Shown here one piece after another: positions 36,306 through 44,949 of a stretch of 64,000 bases of DNA (the first letter of the stretch is position 1; each line of letters starts with the position of its first letter). Position numbers and translations under genes: made by a program. Source of the stretch: Pseudomonas peradeniyensis (GTDB lineage Bacteria > Pseudomonadota > Gammaproteobacteria > Pseudomonadales > Pseudomonadaceae); assembly GCF_014268935.2 (NCBI RefSeq), contig NZ_JABWRJ020000004.1:1-64000 (forward strand). The letters are read 5' to 3'. A model generated the notes under the pieces. The model was not told the origin of the DNA and did no database searches. It saw nothing but the letters and a program-made list of their open reading frames with translations.

Positions 36306-38936
36306 CTAACTACCGAAGTGATAACTCAGATCCAGCCACACCTGACGGCCGTAGGGGTCGTAGTTGCCGGTCGGGTAATAAGGCCACCCCGCCGAATCGT
36401 CACGCTTGATCTTGTTCAGCAGGTTGTTGACCGTCAGCCCCACGCTGGCCCGTTCGTTCAGCCGGTAACGGGCGCTGGCGTTGACGTTGGTCCAGGGTGA
36501 CAGGCGTCCATCGGCCGCCGCATTGGTGACGCTGCCATAGCGGATCGCCAGCACGGTGGTGGTGAACGCCCCGTAGTTCCAGGTCAGGCTGGCGTTGACC
36601 TTGCTGCGCCAGTCGGTGTTGTTGCGGCTGGTGCGCAGGTCTTCGCTGGGCGCGTCATCGGCCTCCTTGTAGTTATGCGACAGCACCACGCTGTAGCCCA
36701 GGGTCGAACTGAACGCACCATACTCCCCCGCCCCCCAGCGCAGGTTGGTCTTCAGGTCCAGGCCGCTGACCCGTTCGCTGGCGGCGTTGATCGCGTTGAT
36801 GCGCACGCGCTGCAACTGGTTGGGGTCGACCGCCGCATTGCCGGCATTGCGGTCGATGCGCGCCAGCACCGCCTGGCAACTGGCCGAGTCGCTGCCACTG
36901 GCGCGGCAATCGTTCTCCTGCTGCAGCAGGCGGTTGATGTCCAGGCTGGTCAGCAGGTCGTCGATCTGCACGCGCCAGAAGTCGGTGGAGAAATCGAAGT
37001 TCGGCGTCGGTGACCAGACGAAACCATAGGTCCAGGACTTGCCGCGCTCGGAGGCCAGGTCCGCGGTACCGCTCTGCACATAGTCGACCCTTCCCCGATT
37101 ACAGGCCCCCGCCACGCCTTGGCTGCAACCGTAGTAGTCGATCTGGTCGGGGGTGTAGCCATTGCTGTCGGCCTGGAACAGGTAGTTGAGGTCGGGCGCG
37201 CGGAAGCTCGTGCCGTAGCTGCCGCGCAGCAACAGGCTGTTCAGCGGGCGCCACTCCAGGCCCAGGTTGTAGGTCTTCTGCTGCTCGCTGCGGCCGCTGA
37301 ACTTGTACTGGTCCCAGCGCCCGGCCACCGACGCCAGCAGGCTGTCGGCCAGGGGAATGCTGAACTCGCCCCCGGCGGCATAGCGGTCGCGCCCACCGCC
37401 GGCGTTTGCGGCCGGGCTGGTGTTGTAGAAACTGCCGTCAGCGAGCGCGTCGTCGGTGTCGATGTGGTACTCCTGACGCCCGGCTTCCAGCACGCCGGCA
37501 AAGGCCACGGGGCCGGCCGGCAGCTCGAACAGGTCGCCGTTGCCGCTCAGGCTGAGGGTCTGCGAGGTGGACTTGCTCTCCTGCACCAGGCTGCCGCGAA
37601 ACTGCCGCCACTCGTCCTCGGTGAGCGGCCGGTCGAGGCGCGACGGGTCCGGGTCGAACACCGGATAGCCGTCCCGGGTGCCCAGTTGCGGGCCCAGGTA
37701 GAAGTCGCGGATTCCGGCCAGCGGGGTGTAGCGGGTACTGCGCGTGCTGCGGTATTCGGAGCGGTTGGCGGCGACCTGGTAGTGCCAGCTGGTGTCGCCG
37801 ATACGGTCCTCCAGGCCCAGGGTGCCGGTCCACGACACTTCGCGCCATTTGCTGTTGTTGCTGGTCTTGCCACCGATCTCCTCGCTGGAAAAACGCCGGT
37901 ACCAGCGCTCCAGCTGGCCGCTGCCCTGGTTGATGAAATCCGGCGAGGTGAAGCTCGGGCCACGGGTGTTGTTCTGGATATGGTCGAAGCCGAACATCAG
38001 GTCGGCGAACACCTGGCCGCTGTCGCTGAAGTGCCAGGTGCCGCGGGTGTAGCCATCGTAGTTCTCCTTGGCCGTCTGCAGGGTCCAGTAGTCGTTGTAG
38101 ACCTGGTCGGTGGTGCAGCGTCGGCCATTGCCGCTCAGCGAACCCTTGAAAATCCCCGCATAGGCGCCGCAACCAGGCCCCAGGTACTGGCCGCTCTGCA
38201 GGTTGCGCCGGTAGCCCACGTCCAGGGCCGGGCCGCTGTCCATGAAGCCGCGCTGGTCGGCCCAGATCGGCTCGCGATTGGTCAGCTCGAGGCCGAACAC
38301 GCCGTCGAAGTCGCCCCAGCTGTCGCCGCCGCTGATCTGCAGGCGCTGGTTGTCGCCACCGCCGCGCTCGGCATAGCCGCCGCGCACATTGACGTCGACA
38401 CCGCTGGCCTTGTCCTTGAGGATGATGTTCACCACCCCGGCGATCGCGTCCGAACCGTACACCGCCGACGCGCCGCTGCTCAGCAGCTCGATGCGGTCGA
38501 TCATCACCGACGGGATGTTCGCCAGGTTGGTGAAGTTGACGTTGCCGCCATAGGCGGTGGGGTAGTCGGCCACGCGGCGACCATTGATCAGCACCAACGT
38601 GTGATTGGGCCCCAGGCCACGCAGGTTGAGGGCGCTGGCGGCGGGCTGGAAGGTGTTGCCGTAGTCTTCGCCCTGGGTCATGCCGGTATTCTGCGTCTGG
38701 CTGGCGATGGCGTCGTAGACGTTGCGATAGCCGCGCGCCCGGATCTCCTCGGCACTGATCACCGTCACCGGCGACGGTCCCTCCTGCTGCGCGCGGGCGA
38801 TGCGCGAGCCAGTTACCGTGACCCGTTCCAGTGCCGTGTCGCCAGTAGCCTGCGCCGGCCCATTGCCAAGCAGCGTGGCCAGGCCGGTGGCCAGCGCCAG
38901 TGTCGCCGGACGGCGTCGGTGGTTCCTTGATTGCAT
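36306..38936 (-). CDS. TonB-dependent receptor without STN domain
   Basis: An 876-residue outer-membrane receptor. After the signal peptide the mature protein starts almost at once with the TonB-box-like E-R-V-T-V-T-G-S and the plug (A-L-N-L-R-G-L-G-P-N-H-T-L-V-L-I-N-G-R-R). The barrel follows and ends L-S-Y-H-F-G-S, without the usual terminal phenylalanine as last residue. It has no STN domain, so it cannot itself signal to FecR. It is the first receptor gene downstream of the FecR gene, 100 bases after it. Confidence 0.9.
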   Translation of the reverse strand: MQSRNHRRRPATLALATGLATLLGNGPAQATGDTALERVTVTGSRIARAQQEGPSPVTVISAEEIRARGYRNVYDAIASQTQNTGMTQGEDYGNTFQPAASALNLRGLGPNHTLVLINGRRVADYPTAYGGNVNFTNLANIPSVMIDRIELLSSGASAVYGSDAIAGVVNIILKDKASGVDVNVRGGYAERGGGDNQRLQISGGDSWGDFDGVFGLELTNREPIWADQRGFMDSGPALDVGYRRNLQSGQYLGPGCGAYAGIFKGSLSGNGRRCTTDQVYNDYWTLQTAKENYDGYTRGTWHFSDSGQVFADLMFGFDHIQNNTRGPSFTSPDFINQGSGQLERWYRRFSSEEIGGKTSNNSKWREVSWTGTLGLEDRIGDTSWHYQVAANRSEYRSTRSTRYTPLAGIRDFYLGPQLGTRDGYPVFDPDPSRLDRPLTEDEWRQFRGSLVQESKSTSQTLSLSGNGDLFELPAGPVAFAGVLEAGRQEYHIDTDDALADGSFYNTSPAANAGGGRDRYAAGGEFSIPLADSLLASVAGRWDQYKFSGRSEQQKTYNLGLEWRPLNSLLLRGSYGTSFRAPDLNYLFQADSNGYTPDQIDYYGCSQGVAGACNRGRVDYVQSGTADLASERGKSWTYGFVWSPTPNFDFSTDFWRVQIDDLLTSLDINRLLQQENDCRASGSDSASCQAVLARIDRNAGNAAVDPNQLQRVRINAINAASERVSGLDLKTNLRWGAGEYGAFSSTLGYSVVLSHNYKEADDAPSEDLRTSRNNTDWRSKVNASLTWNYGAFTTTVLAIRYGSVTNAAADGRLSPWTNVNASARYRLNERASVGLTVNNLLNKIKRDDSAGWPYYPTGNYDPYGRQVWLDLSYHFGS

Positions 38937-39036
38937 TGCGGTGCTCCCCCATCGATTGGCTTTTCAGGGGTGAGCAACTGGCGCGGCGGATTTATAGGGC
39001 GGGCTTAGGCTGTATGGTACTGAGGATATAACCGGC

Positions 39037-39975
39037 TCAGGGCACGTCGATGCTGACCCAGTAGTCGCTGTGTCGACTGATGCGAATGGGCAGCGACTTG
39101 GCCAGCAGTTGCAGGCTGCGCTCGCTGTCATCCAGCGGATAGATGCCGCTCAGGCGCAGGCGCGCCGCTGCGGAGCTGACCCGGATGATCCCCGGCCGGT
39201 AACGGCGCAACTGCTCGATCACCTCGCCCAGCGAACGGTCACGGACCTCCAGGCGCCCCTCGATCCAGGCCGTCGCATCGCCCCGCACCGACTCCAGGGC
39301 GAACAGCCGCTGCGCCTCGAAACGTATCTGCTGGCCTTCGCCGACCTCGGCGCGCTGCCCGCCCAGGGTGGTGACCTCGACCCGGGAATGCAGCATCGTC
39401 AACTGTGTACCCTTGGCCTGCTGCTCGACCTGGAAGCGCGTGCCCAGCGCACGGATCCGCCCCTCGGCCGTGGCCACCAGCAAAGGCCGCGTCGGGTCGT
39501 GCCGGACATCCACCAGCAGCTGGCCACGGTTCAGTTGTAAAAGGCGTTGCCACGTATCGAAACGCACCGCGACCTGGCTGCGGGCATCCAGCACCAGGCG
39601 GCTGCCATCGGGCAACAGCAGGTCGCGCCGCTCGCCCGTGCCGGTCTGCAGGATATCGCCCCCCTCCCCCTGCCAGCGGCTGGCCCACAACCCGGCCAAC
39701 GCCACGCCCGCCACCGCCAGGCTGCCATGGACGAACTGGCGACGGCTGCTGCGCGGTGTGTTCAGCGCCTGCAGCAGGCGCTCGCTGGACAAGCCCTGCA
39801 CACGCCCGCCCAGGCCCAGGCTCATCTGCCGCACCACCTGCGCCCGAAGCGGATCACCTGCCTGCCATTGCTCGAACGCCCGCAACTCCTCGGCGCTGGC
39901 CTGGCCCGACTGCAGCAGGGCCAGCCACTGCGCGGCCTCGCCGATCATGGCCTCGTCCGGGAACCCAGGGCTCAT
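39037..39975 (-). CDS. fecR: FecR-family anti-sigma/signal-transfer protein
   Basis: A 312-residue FecR-type regulator. It has a cytoplasmic N-terminal domain that holds the sigma factor, one membrane span, and a periplasmic FecR domain that receives the signal from an STN receptor. The span is preceded by S-R-R-Q-F-V-H-G, a twin-arginine-like motif as in other Pseudomonas FecR proteins exported by Tat. The start overlaps the sigma gene's stop by ATGA. It is named for its family; the cognate signal is not known. Confidence 0.88.
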   Translation of the reverse strand: MSPGFPDEAMIGEAAQWLALLQSGQASAEELRAFEQWQAGDPLRAQVVRQMSLGLGGRVQGLSSERLLQALNTPRSSRRQFVHGSLAVAGVALAGLWASRWQGEGGDILQTGTGERRDLLLPDGSRLVLDARSQVAVRFDTWQRLLQLNRGQLLVDVRHDPTRPLLVATAEGRIRALGTRFQVEQQAKGTQLTMLHSRVEVTTLGGQRAEVGEGQQIRFEAQRLFALESVRGDATAWIEGRLEVRDRSLGEVIEQLRRYRPGIIRVSSAAARLRLSGIYPLDDSERSLQLLAKSLPIRISRHSDYWVSIDVP

Positions 39976-40484
39976 GCCGCCTCCAGCGCCAGGTAGCATC
40001 GCTTGAAGGCCTCGGCCATGTACTGCTGCACGCGGCTGATCGACACCTCCAGGCGCTCGGCGATCTGGACATAGGTCAGGGCATCGAGCTGGTGATACAG
40101 GAACGCGGCCTTGGCCCGCGGCGACAGGCCATCGAGCAGCCGGTCGAGGGTGAGCAGGGTCTCGATCACCAGCAGGCGCTCCTCCGGCGATGGGTGCACA
40201 GCTGCCGGTGCCAGGGCCAGGCTGTCGAAGTAGGCACGTTCCAGGTCCTGGCGGCGCCAGCCCTCATAGACCAGGCGCCGGGCAATGGTGGTCAGCAACG
40301 CGCGGGGTTCGCGGATCGCTGCGGGGTCGGGCATGGCCAGCACCCGCAGGAAGGTCTCCGAGGCGATGTCCTGGGCGCCATGCGGGCAGCCCAGTGCGCG
40401 ACCGATACGGCCGCACAGCCACCCGTATTCACGTTGGAACATTTGCCCGACCAGGGTGAGCGAAGAAGCGGAAGAGGACGTCAT
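39972..40484 (-). CDS. fecI: FecI-like ECF sigma factor
   Basis: A 170-residue extracytoplasmic-function sigma factor of the iron-starvation (FecI) group. Region 2 (about 10-75) contains D-I-A-S-E-T-F-L-R-V. Region 4 (about 110-165) contains Y-V-Q-I-A-E-R-L-E-V-S-I-S-R-V-Q-Q-Y. ATG at 40484 is preceded by GGAG. It leads an operon with fecR and probably drives the receptor genes downstream. The 188-base spacer upstream is AT-rich, but I see no convincing Fur box. Confidence 0.88.
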   Translation of the reverse strand: MTSSSASSLTLVGQMFQREYGWLCGRIGRALGCPHGAQDIASETFLRVLAMPDPAAIREPRALLTTIARRLVYEGWRRQDLERAYFDSLALAPAAVHPSPEERLLVIETLLTLDRLLDGLSPRAKAAFLYHQLDALTYVQIAERLEVSISRVQQYMAEAFKRCYLALEAA

Positions 40485-40672
40485 GGCGAGCTCCAAGCTG
40501 AACAGCAACCATCCATTGGAAGGAGAGCAACGGACTTTGCCTGACAGCGTTTCAAGCTTGGAAGGAATAATAAATTACTAAATAATCACCTTATGGAATA
40601 TAAAATGAATCAACCTGCCGACTTCGCGTGCTTGAAGCTCTTCTGGCCTGGGGCACAGGCCACACTTGTTCC

Positions 40673-41839
40673 CTAGGCTTGCCCCTTCGCCGCGATCAGG
40701 CTGCCAGCAGGCGGCTGCTGGCGGAAATAACCGTCCAGCCCGGCAAAGATCGCTGCGGCCACCTTGCGCTGATGCCGAACATCATGCAGACGCTTGCAAT
40801 CGCCGGCATTGGAAATGAACCCCGTTTCGACAAGGATCGAAGGCACCGCCGCCGACTTGAGCACCGCGAACCCGGCCTGCTCCACCCGCGTCTGGTGCAG
40901 GCCCGACACCTGGCCCAACTGGCCGAGCACCTGATGCCCCAGGTCCAGGCTGGCGGCAATCGTCGAGCTCACGGACATGTCCAGCAGCACGCCCGCCACC
41001 ATGGGGTCGGGCTGGCGCAGTTTCACCGGCAGACCGCCACCGACGTTGTCCGCCGCGTTTTCCCGCTGCGCCATCCAGCGCGCCATCGATGATGTCGCGC
41101 CTCCCTGGGACAAGGCAAAAACTGAAGCGCCCGAGGCGGTAAGCCGAGGCGCTGCGTCCGCGTGCACCGAGACGAACAGGTCGGCATTCAGACGCTGGGC
41201 GAGTTCGGCGCGCTTGCGCAGCGGGATGAACACATCATCACTGCGCACCAAGCGTGCCTTGTAGCCCTTCTGCGCGTCGATACGCCTGGCCAGCAACTTG
41301 GCAATCTGCAAGGCGACGCGCTTTTCCTGCTCGCCCTTGGCCCCCACTGCGCCAGGGTCCTTGCCGCCATGCCCGGCATCCACCACGATCAGCAGGTCAC
41401 GCAAGCGCGCGGATGGCTGTGCCGCTCCCCCCGCGGCAACCAGCGCAGGTCCGGTGAGCGACAGCTCGAGCCCGTGCCCCCCGGCCTGGACCGTGCGAAC
41501 CTCACTACGCAAGGCCGCGTCGGCCAGGTCCACGACGATACGCAGATCCCCGGTCGCGGTGATCCCGCTGCGAATCGCCGTGACCGCGCTGCCTTGCAGG
41601 GCGAGGTCGGCCAGCGACGCGCGAAGGGTGGTCTGGGGAAAATCGAGCACCAGCCGCGGTGGCGCGGCAAGGCTGAAATGCCTGGCCGCCACTGGCCCGG
41701 TCAGGTCCAGCATCACCTTGGTGACATTGCCCACCCGACTCACGCGAACGTTTCTGACGGCCTGGGCCGCCTGCGCCGCAAGGGGCAGCGGCAATGCCAG
41801 GCATGCCAGCAACAATTTCAGGACACGGCGTCGATCCAT
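40673..41839 (-). CDS. N-acetylmuramoyl-L-alanine amidase, AmiC-like
   Basis: Periplasmic amidase that cleaves the peptide stem from peptidoglycan, 388 residues. A twin-arginine signal (D-R-R-R-V-L-K then a hydrophobic core, about 1-28) is followed by an AMIN domain (about 30-125). The amidase_3 domain follows (about 150-375), with zinc-site motifs V-D-A-G-H-G-G-K-D-P-G-A, E in K-G-E-Q-E-K, S-V-H-A-D-A and V-E-T-G-F-I-S-N. It stands alone, divergent from the DUF4198 gene. A minus-strand TATAAT (41901-41906) overlaps a Zur-like box upstream, suggesting zinc-starvation control. Confidence 0.88.
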   Translation of the reverse strand: MDRRRVLKLLLACLALPLPLAAQAAQAVRNVRVSRVGNVTKVMLDLTGPVAARHFSLAAPPRLVLDFPQTTLRASLADLALQGSAVTAIRSGITATGDLRIVVDLADAALRSEVRTVQAGGHGLELSLTGPALVAAGGAAQPSARLRDLLIVVDAGHGGKDPGAVGAKGEQEKRVALQIAKLLARRIDAQKGYKARLVRSDDVFIPLRKRAELAQRLNADLFVSVHADAAPRLTASGASVFALSQGGATSSMARWMAQRENAADNVGGGLPVKLRQPDPMVAGVLLDMSVSSTIAASLDLGHQVLGQLGQVSGLHQTRVEQAGFAVLKSAAVPSILVETGFISNAGDCKRLHDVRHQRKVAAAIFAGLDGYFRQQPPAGSLIAAKGQA

Positions 41840-41893
41840 ACGAACTCCAACGGGCCAGCGAAGACCCAGAGAATATCGCTGGCCTTCCATAAA

Positions 41894-41910
41894 AAGCTAC
41901 ATTATAACAT
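41894..41910. promoter_or_regulatory. candidate Zur box between divergent genes
   Basis: The right half reads TATAACA (41903-41909), identical to the Zur half-site. The left half (41895-41901) matches TGTTATA at four of seven positions with the correct one-base spacer. It overlaps the minus-strand TATAAT of the amidase promoter, where repression would act. One imperfect half keeps this a candidate only. Confidence 0.4.
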
Positions 41911-41994
41911 GTCAAATATTGTCGTAATGAAGACTCCCACAGGCAGCCAACCAGCGCCGGGACTGACCCTGAATCTTTGAACCAAGGAAACATC

Positions 41995-42717
41995 ATGCAT
42001 CCATCATTGAAAGCCGCCACCCTGCTCACCATGATGATCAGCGTCAACGCCAATGCCCACGGCCTGTGGACCGAGGAGCGACGTGGCAACATCGAGGCGG
42101 TGTACGGCCACGGCGCCGAGGATAGCGCCTACAAGCCTGAAAAGATCAAGCGTGCCTGGGCCTTCGACGCCGCCGGCAAGATGATCCCGGTCACGGTCGA
42201 GCGCCTGGCGGATCATGCCGTCCTGCAGCCGCTCACCCCGCCTGCGACGCTTGCCGTGCTGCTGGACAACGGGCCTTGGTCGCAACGCCCGGACAAGCAG
42301 TGGGTCAACCAGGACCGCACCCAGGTCAAGGACGCGGTCGCCTCCACCCACAGCCTGAAGTACAGCCTGGCCATTTATCAGAGCGGTGCCCGCCTGCCGC
42401 AACTGGACATGCTGCGCCTGGCGATCATCCCCCTGAGCGACCCGCTGAAGGCAGGTCCAGGCAAGCCTCTGGAAGTGCAGGTGCTACTCGATGGCAAACC
42501 GGCTGCGGATATCCCGCTGCAAGGCGACTACCGCGGCGCGCCCCACCAGATCAGTGCCACCACCGACCAGCAAGGCCGGGCACGGATCACCGTACGCAAC
42601 GAGGGGCTGAACATCATCGCCGCTCAGGCCACCTTGCCAATGCCCGAAGGCGAACCGGTGGCGCAACAGAGCCTGTTCAGTTCACTGACATTCCTGGGTG
42701 AGCCGCACCACGAGTAG
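41995..42717 (+). CDS. DUF4198-family periplasmic protein
   Basis: A 240-residue secreted protein. Signal peptide about 1-20 (T-L-L-T-M-M-I-S-V-N-A-N-A), after which the mature protein starts H-G-L-W-T-E. DUF4198 proteins are often found with nickel, cobalt or zinc uptake and have a metal-binding N-terminal histidine segment; the early H-G and the later G-H-G-A-E fit this. A C-terminal Ig-like strand pattern (about 150-235) includes the G-R-A-R-I-T-V segment. ATG at 41995 has AAGGA upstream. Divergent from the amidase across a spacer with a Zur-like box. Confidence 0.75.
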   Translation: MHPSLKAATLLTMMISVNANAHGLWTEERRGNIEAVYGHGAEDSAYKPEKIKRAWAFDAAGKMIPVTVERLADHAVLQPLTPPATLAVLLDNGPWSQRPDKQWVNQDRTQVKDAVASTHSLKYSLAIYQSGARLPQLDMLRLAIIPLSDPLKAGPGKPLEVQVLLDGKPAADIPLQGDYRGAPHQISATTDQQGRARITVRNEGLNIIAAQATLPMPEGEPVAQQSLFSSLTFLGEPHHE

Positions 42718-42761
42718 CGTGCACGCCCTGCCTCGGACGCCCTCCCACACTGCACTCGGTC

Positions 42762-43790
42762 TTACTTCGCGAGTTCTCTGCGGACGATCTCTGCACCTGC
42801 GCTCAACGCATTCAGCTTGCCGCGTGCCACGGCACGCGGCAACGGCGCCATGCCGCAGTTGGTGCACGGGTAGAGCTTGTCGGCATCCACGAATTGAAGG
42901 GCTTTACGCAGTGTGTTGGCCACTTCCTCCGGGGTTTCGATGGCGTGGTTGGCGACGTCGATAGCGCCGACCATCACCTTCTTGCCGCGGATCAGCTCGA
43001 TAAGCTCCATCGGGACGTGGGAGTTGTGGCACTCCAGCGAGACGATGTCGATCCTGGATTTCTGCAGCTTGGGGAACGCCTCTTCATACTGGCGCCACTC
43101 CGAACCCAGGGTCTTCTTCCAGTCGGTGTTGGCCTTGATGCCATAGCCGTAGCAGATATGCACAGCCGTTTCGCATTTCAGGCCTTCGATTGCTCGCTCC
43201 AAGGTGGCAACGCCCCAATCATTCACTTCATCGAAGAAGACGTTGAAGGCGGGTTCGTCGAATTGGATGATGTCAACGCCGGCAGCCTCAAGCTCGCGGG
43301 CTTCCTCGTTGAGGATCTTGGCGAATTCCCAGGCCAGCTTTTCGCGGCTTTTATAGTGCGCGTCATACAGCGTATCGATCATCGTCATGGGGCCTGGCAG
43401 CGCCCATTTGATCGGCTGCGAGGTTTGCTGACGCAGGAACTTGGCGTCCTCCACGAACACCGGCTTCTGACGAGCCACGGCGCCCACGACCGTCGGAACG
43501 CTCGCGTCGTAGCGGTCACGTATGCGGACGGTTTCACGCTTCTCGAAGTCGACGCCGTCGAGGTGCTCGATGAACGTGGTGACGAAATGCTGACGGGTCT
43601 GCTCACCGTCGCTGACGATGTCGATACCGGCGCCTTGTTGCTCGTGCAACGACAGACGCAGCGCGTCCTGCTTGCCCTCGACCAGCGCCTCGTCTTGCAG
43701 CTTCCAGGGCGACCAGAGGGTTTCCGGCTGTGCCAGCCAGGACGGTTTGGGCAGGCTGCCGGCAGTCGAAGTGGGGAGTAGTTTTTTCAT
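42762..43790 (-). CDS. mesD: MesD-type folate-independent methionine synthase
   Basis: Homologue of the C-terminal half of MetE (342 residues), lacking the N-terminal half. The zinc site is complete: H211 and C213 in V-H-I-C-Y-G, E253 in L-E-C, and C309/C312 in P-C-T-N-C-G. The Q-F-D-E-P-A-F loop binds homocysteine. Core-MetE proteins of the MesD family make methionine without methylfolate and depend on the partner MesX (DUF1852). That partner is encoded 27 bases upstream, and MetR is divergent from it, so the assignment rests on family and context. Confidence 0.88.
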   Translation of the reverse strand: MKKLLPTSTAGSLPKPSWLAQPETLWSPWKLQDEALVEGKQDALRLSLHEQQGAGIDIVSDGEQTRQHFVTTFIEHLDGVDFEKRETVRIRDRYDASVPTVVGAVARQKPVFVEDAKFLRQQTSQPIKWALPGPMTMIDTLYDAHYKSREKLAWEFAKILNEEARELEAAGVDIIQFDEPAFNVFFDEVNDWGVATLERAIEGLKCETAVHICYGYGIKANTDWKKTLGSEWRQYEEAFPKLQKSRIDIVSLECHNSHVPMELIELIRGKKVMVGAIDVANHAIETPEEVANTLRKALQFVDADKLYPCTNCGMAPLPRAVARGKLNALSAGAEIVRRELAK

Positions 43791-43817
43791 GACGCAAGGC
43801 CTTGTGTATTCGATCAA

Positions 43818-44801
43818 TCAAACAGCGTAATTAGCGGACCACTGCTGCAGCACAGCGTGGTACGGCTTGATGAATTGTTCTTCTGCATACTTGCCTTGCT
43901 CAATGGCCAGACGGCTGCGCTCTTCGCGGTCGTAGACAATTCGAGTCAACGAGTAGTCCTGGTGCTTCAGGCTCGGCTGATAGGATTTGCCTGCTGCGGA
44001 GTTCGCGTTGTAGATCTCGGGGCGGTAGATCTTCTGGAAGGTGTCCATCGTGCTGATGGTGCTGATCAGCTCAAGGTTGGTGTAATCGCCCAGCAAGTCG
44101 CCGGCAAAGTAGAAGGCCAACGGCGCGACACTGTTCGACGGCATGAAATAGCGCACCTTCAGGCCCATCTTGGCGAAGTACTCATCAGTCAGCGAGTATT
44201 CATCCTGCTGGTATTCATACCCCAGGACCGGGTGCTGGTTTTCAGTGCGATGATAGGTCTTGCTGCTCGAAACGCTCAGGCAGATGACCGGCGGCTTGCT
44301 GAAGTGCTCCTTGAAAGCGCTCGAGTTCACGAAGCACTTGAACAGTTTCCCGTGCAGTTCGCCAAACGCTTCCGGCGTGCTGAAACCCGACTGCCCTTTG
44401 TTGTGGTCCAGCAACAGCACGCTGAAGTCATAGTCCCGCACGTAAGAGGAAAAATTGTTCCCGACAATGCCTTCGATGCGTTCGTTGGTCTTGTGATCGA
44501 CAATGCTGGTTTTCAGGATCTCAATCAACGGCAGGGCATTGCCCGCCCTTTCATCCGCGATCTTCATCTCGACGGAAACGATATCGAGCTCTACCGAATA
44601 ACGGTCACCCTTGGGGTTGTCCCAATGCGCCAGGGTATTGAAGCGATTGTCGATCATCGCCAGCGTGTTGCGCAGGTTCTGCTGACGGCTCTCGCCCCTG
44701 GCCAGGTTGGCAAAGTTGGTGGTGATGCGCGTGTTGTCCGCGGGCAGATAGTCCTCGTCGAAGCGAATGCTTTTAATGGCGAACGTGAAATCTTCATTCA
44801 T
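43818..44801 (-). CDS. mesX: MesX (DUF1852), partner of MesD
   Basis: A 327-residue soluble DUF1852 protein. It has no signal peptide and is rich in aromatic and charged residues, with no recognised enzyme motif. In Acinetobacter, MesX is required with MesD for methionine synthesis in an oxygen-dependent process; what it does chemically has not been settled. It is the first gene of the mesX-mesD operon and is divergent from metR across 148 bases. Confidence 0.88.
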   Translation of the reverse strand: MNEDFTFAIKSIRFDEDYLPADNTRITTNFANLARGESRQQNLRNTLAMIDNRFNTLAHWDNPKGDRYSVELDIVSVEMKIADERAGNALPLIEILKTSIVDHKTNERIEGIVGNNFSSYVRDYDFSVLLLDHNKGQSGFSTPEAFGELHGKLFKCFVNSSAFKEHFSKPPVICLSVSSSKTYHRTENQHPVLGYEYQQDEYSLTDEYFAKMGLKVRYFMPSNSVAPLAFYFAGDLLGDYTNLELISTISTMDTFQKIYRPEIYNANSAAGKSYQPSLKHQDYSLTRIVYDREERSRLAIEQGKYAEEQFIKPYHAVLQQWSANYAV

Positions 44802-44835
44802 TGTGATCCAACACCCTGATTCCCGAAGTAGATCC

Positions 44836-44848
44836 TGAAAAAATTTCC
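44836..44848. promoter_or_regulatory. candidate MetR site between mesX and metR
   Basis: TGAA, five bases, TTCC: one base from the MetR consensus TGAA-N5-TTCA. It lies in the shared spacer of the divergent mesX and metR genes, where a MetR site is expected. Confidence 0.45.
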
Positions 44849-44949
44849 TGCTGGCCTGGCTTCGAAGGAAAAATTCAATGGGGGGATTGTCAGCAAACGG
44901 CCTTCATGAGACAAACTCATTTTTTTTGCACTGATCTGTAATTTTGCTC

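Noticed and set aside
40550..40615. Fur box upstream of the FecI-like sigma gene
   Set aside because: The region is AT-rich (AATAATAAATTACT) but does not match the Fur 7-1-7 pattern well enough on either strand.
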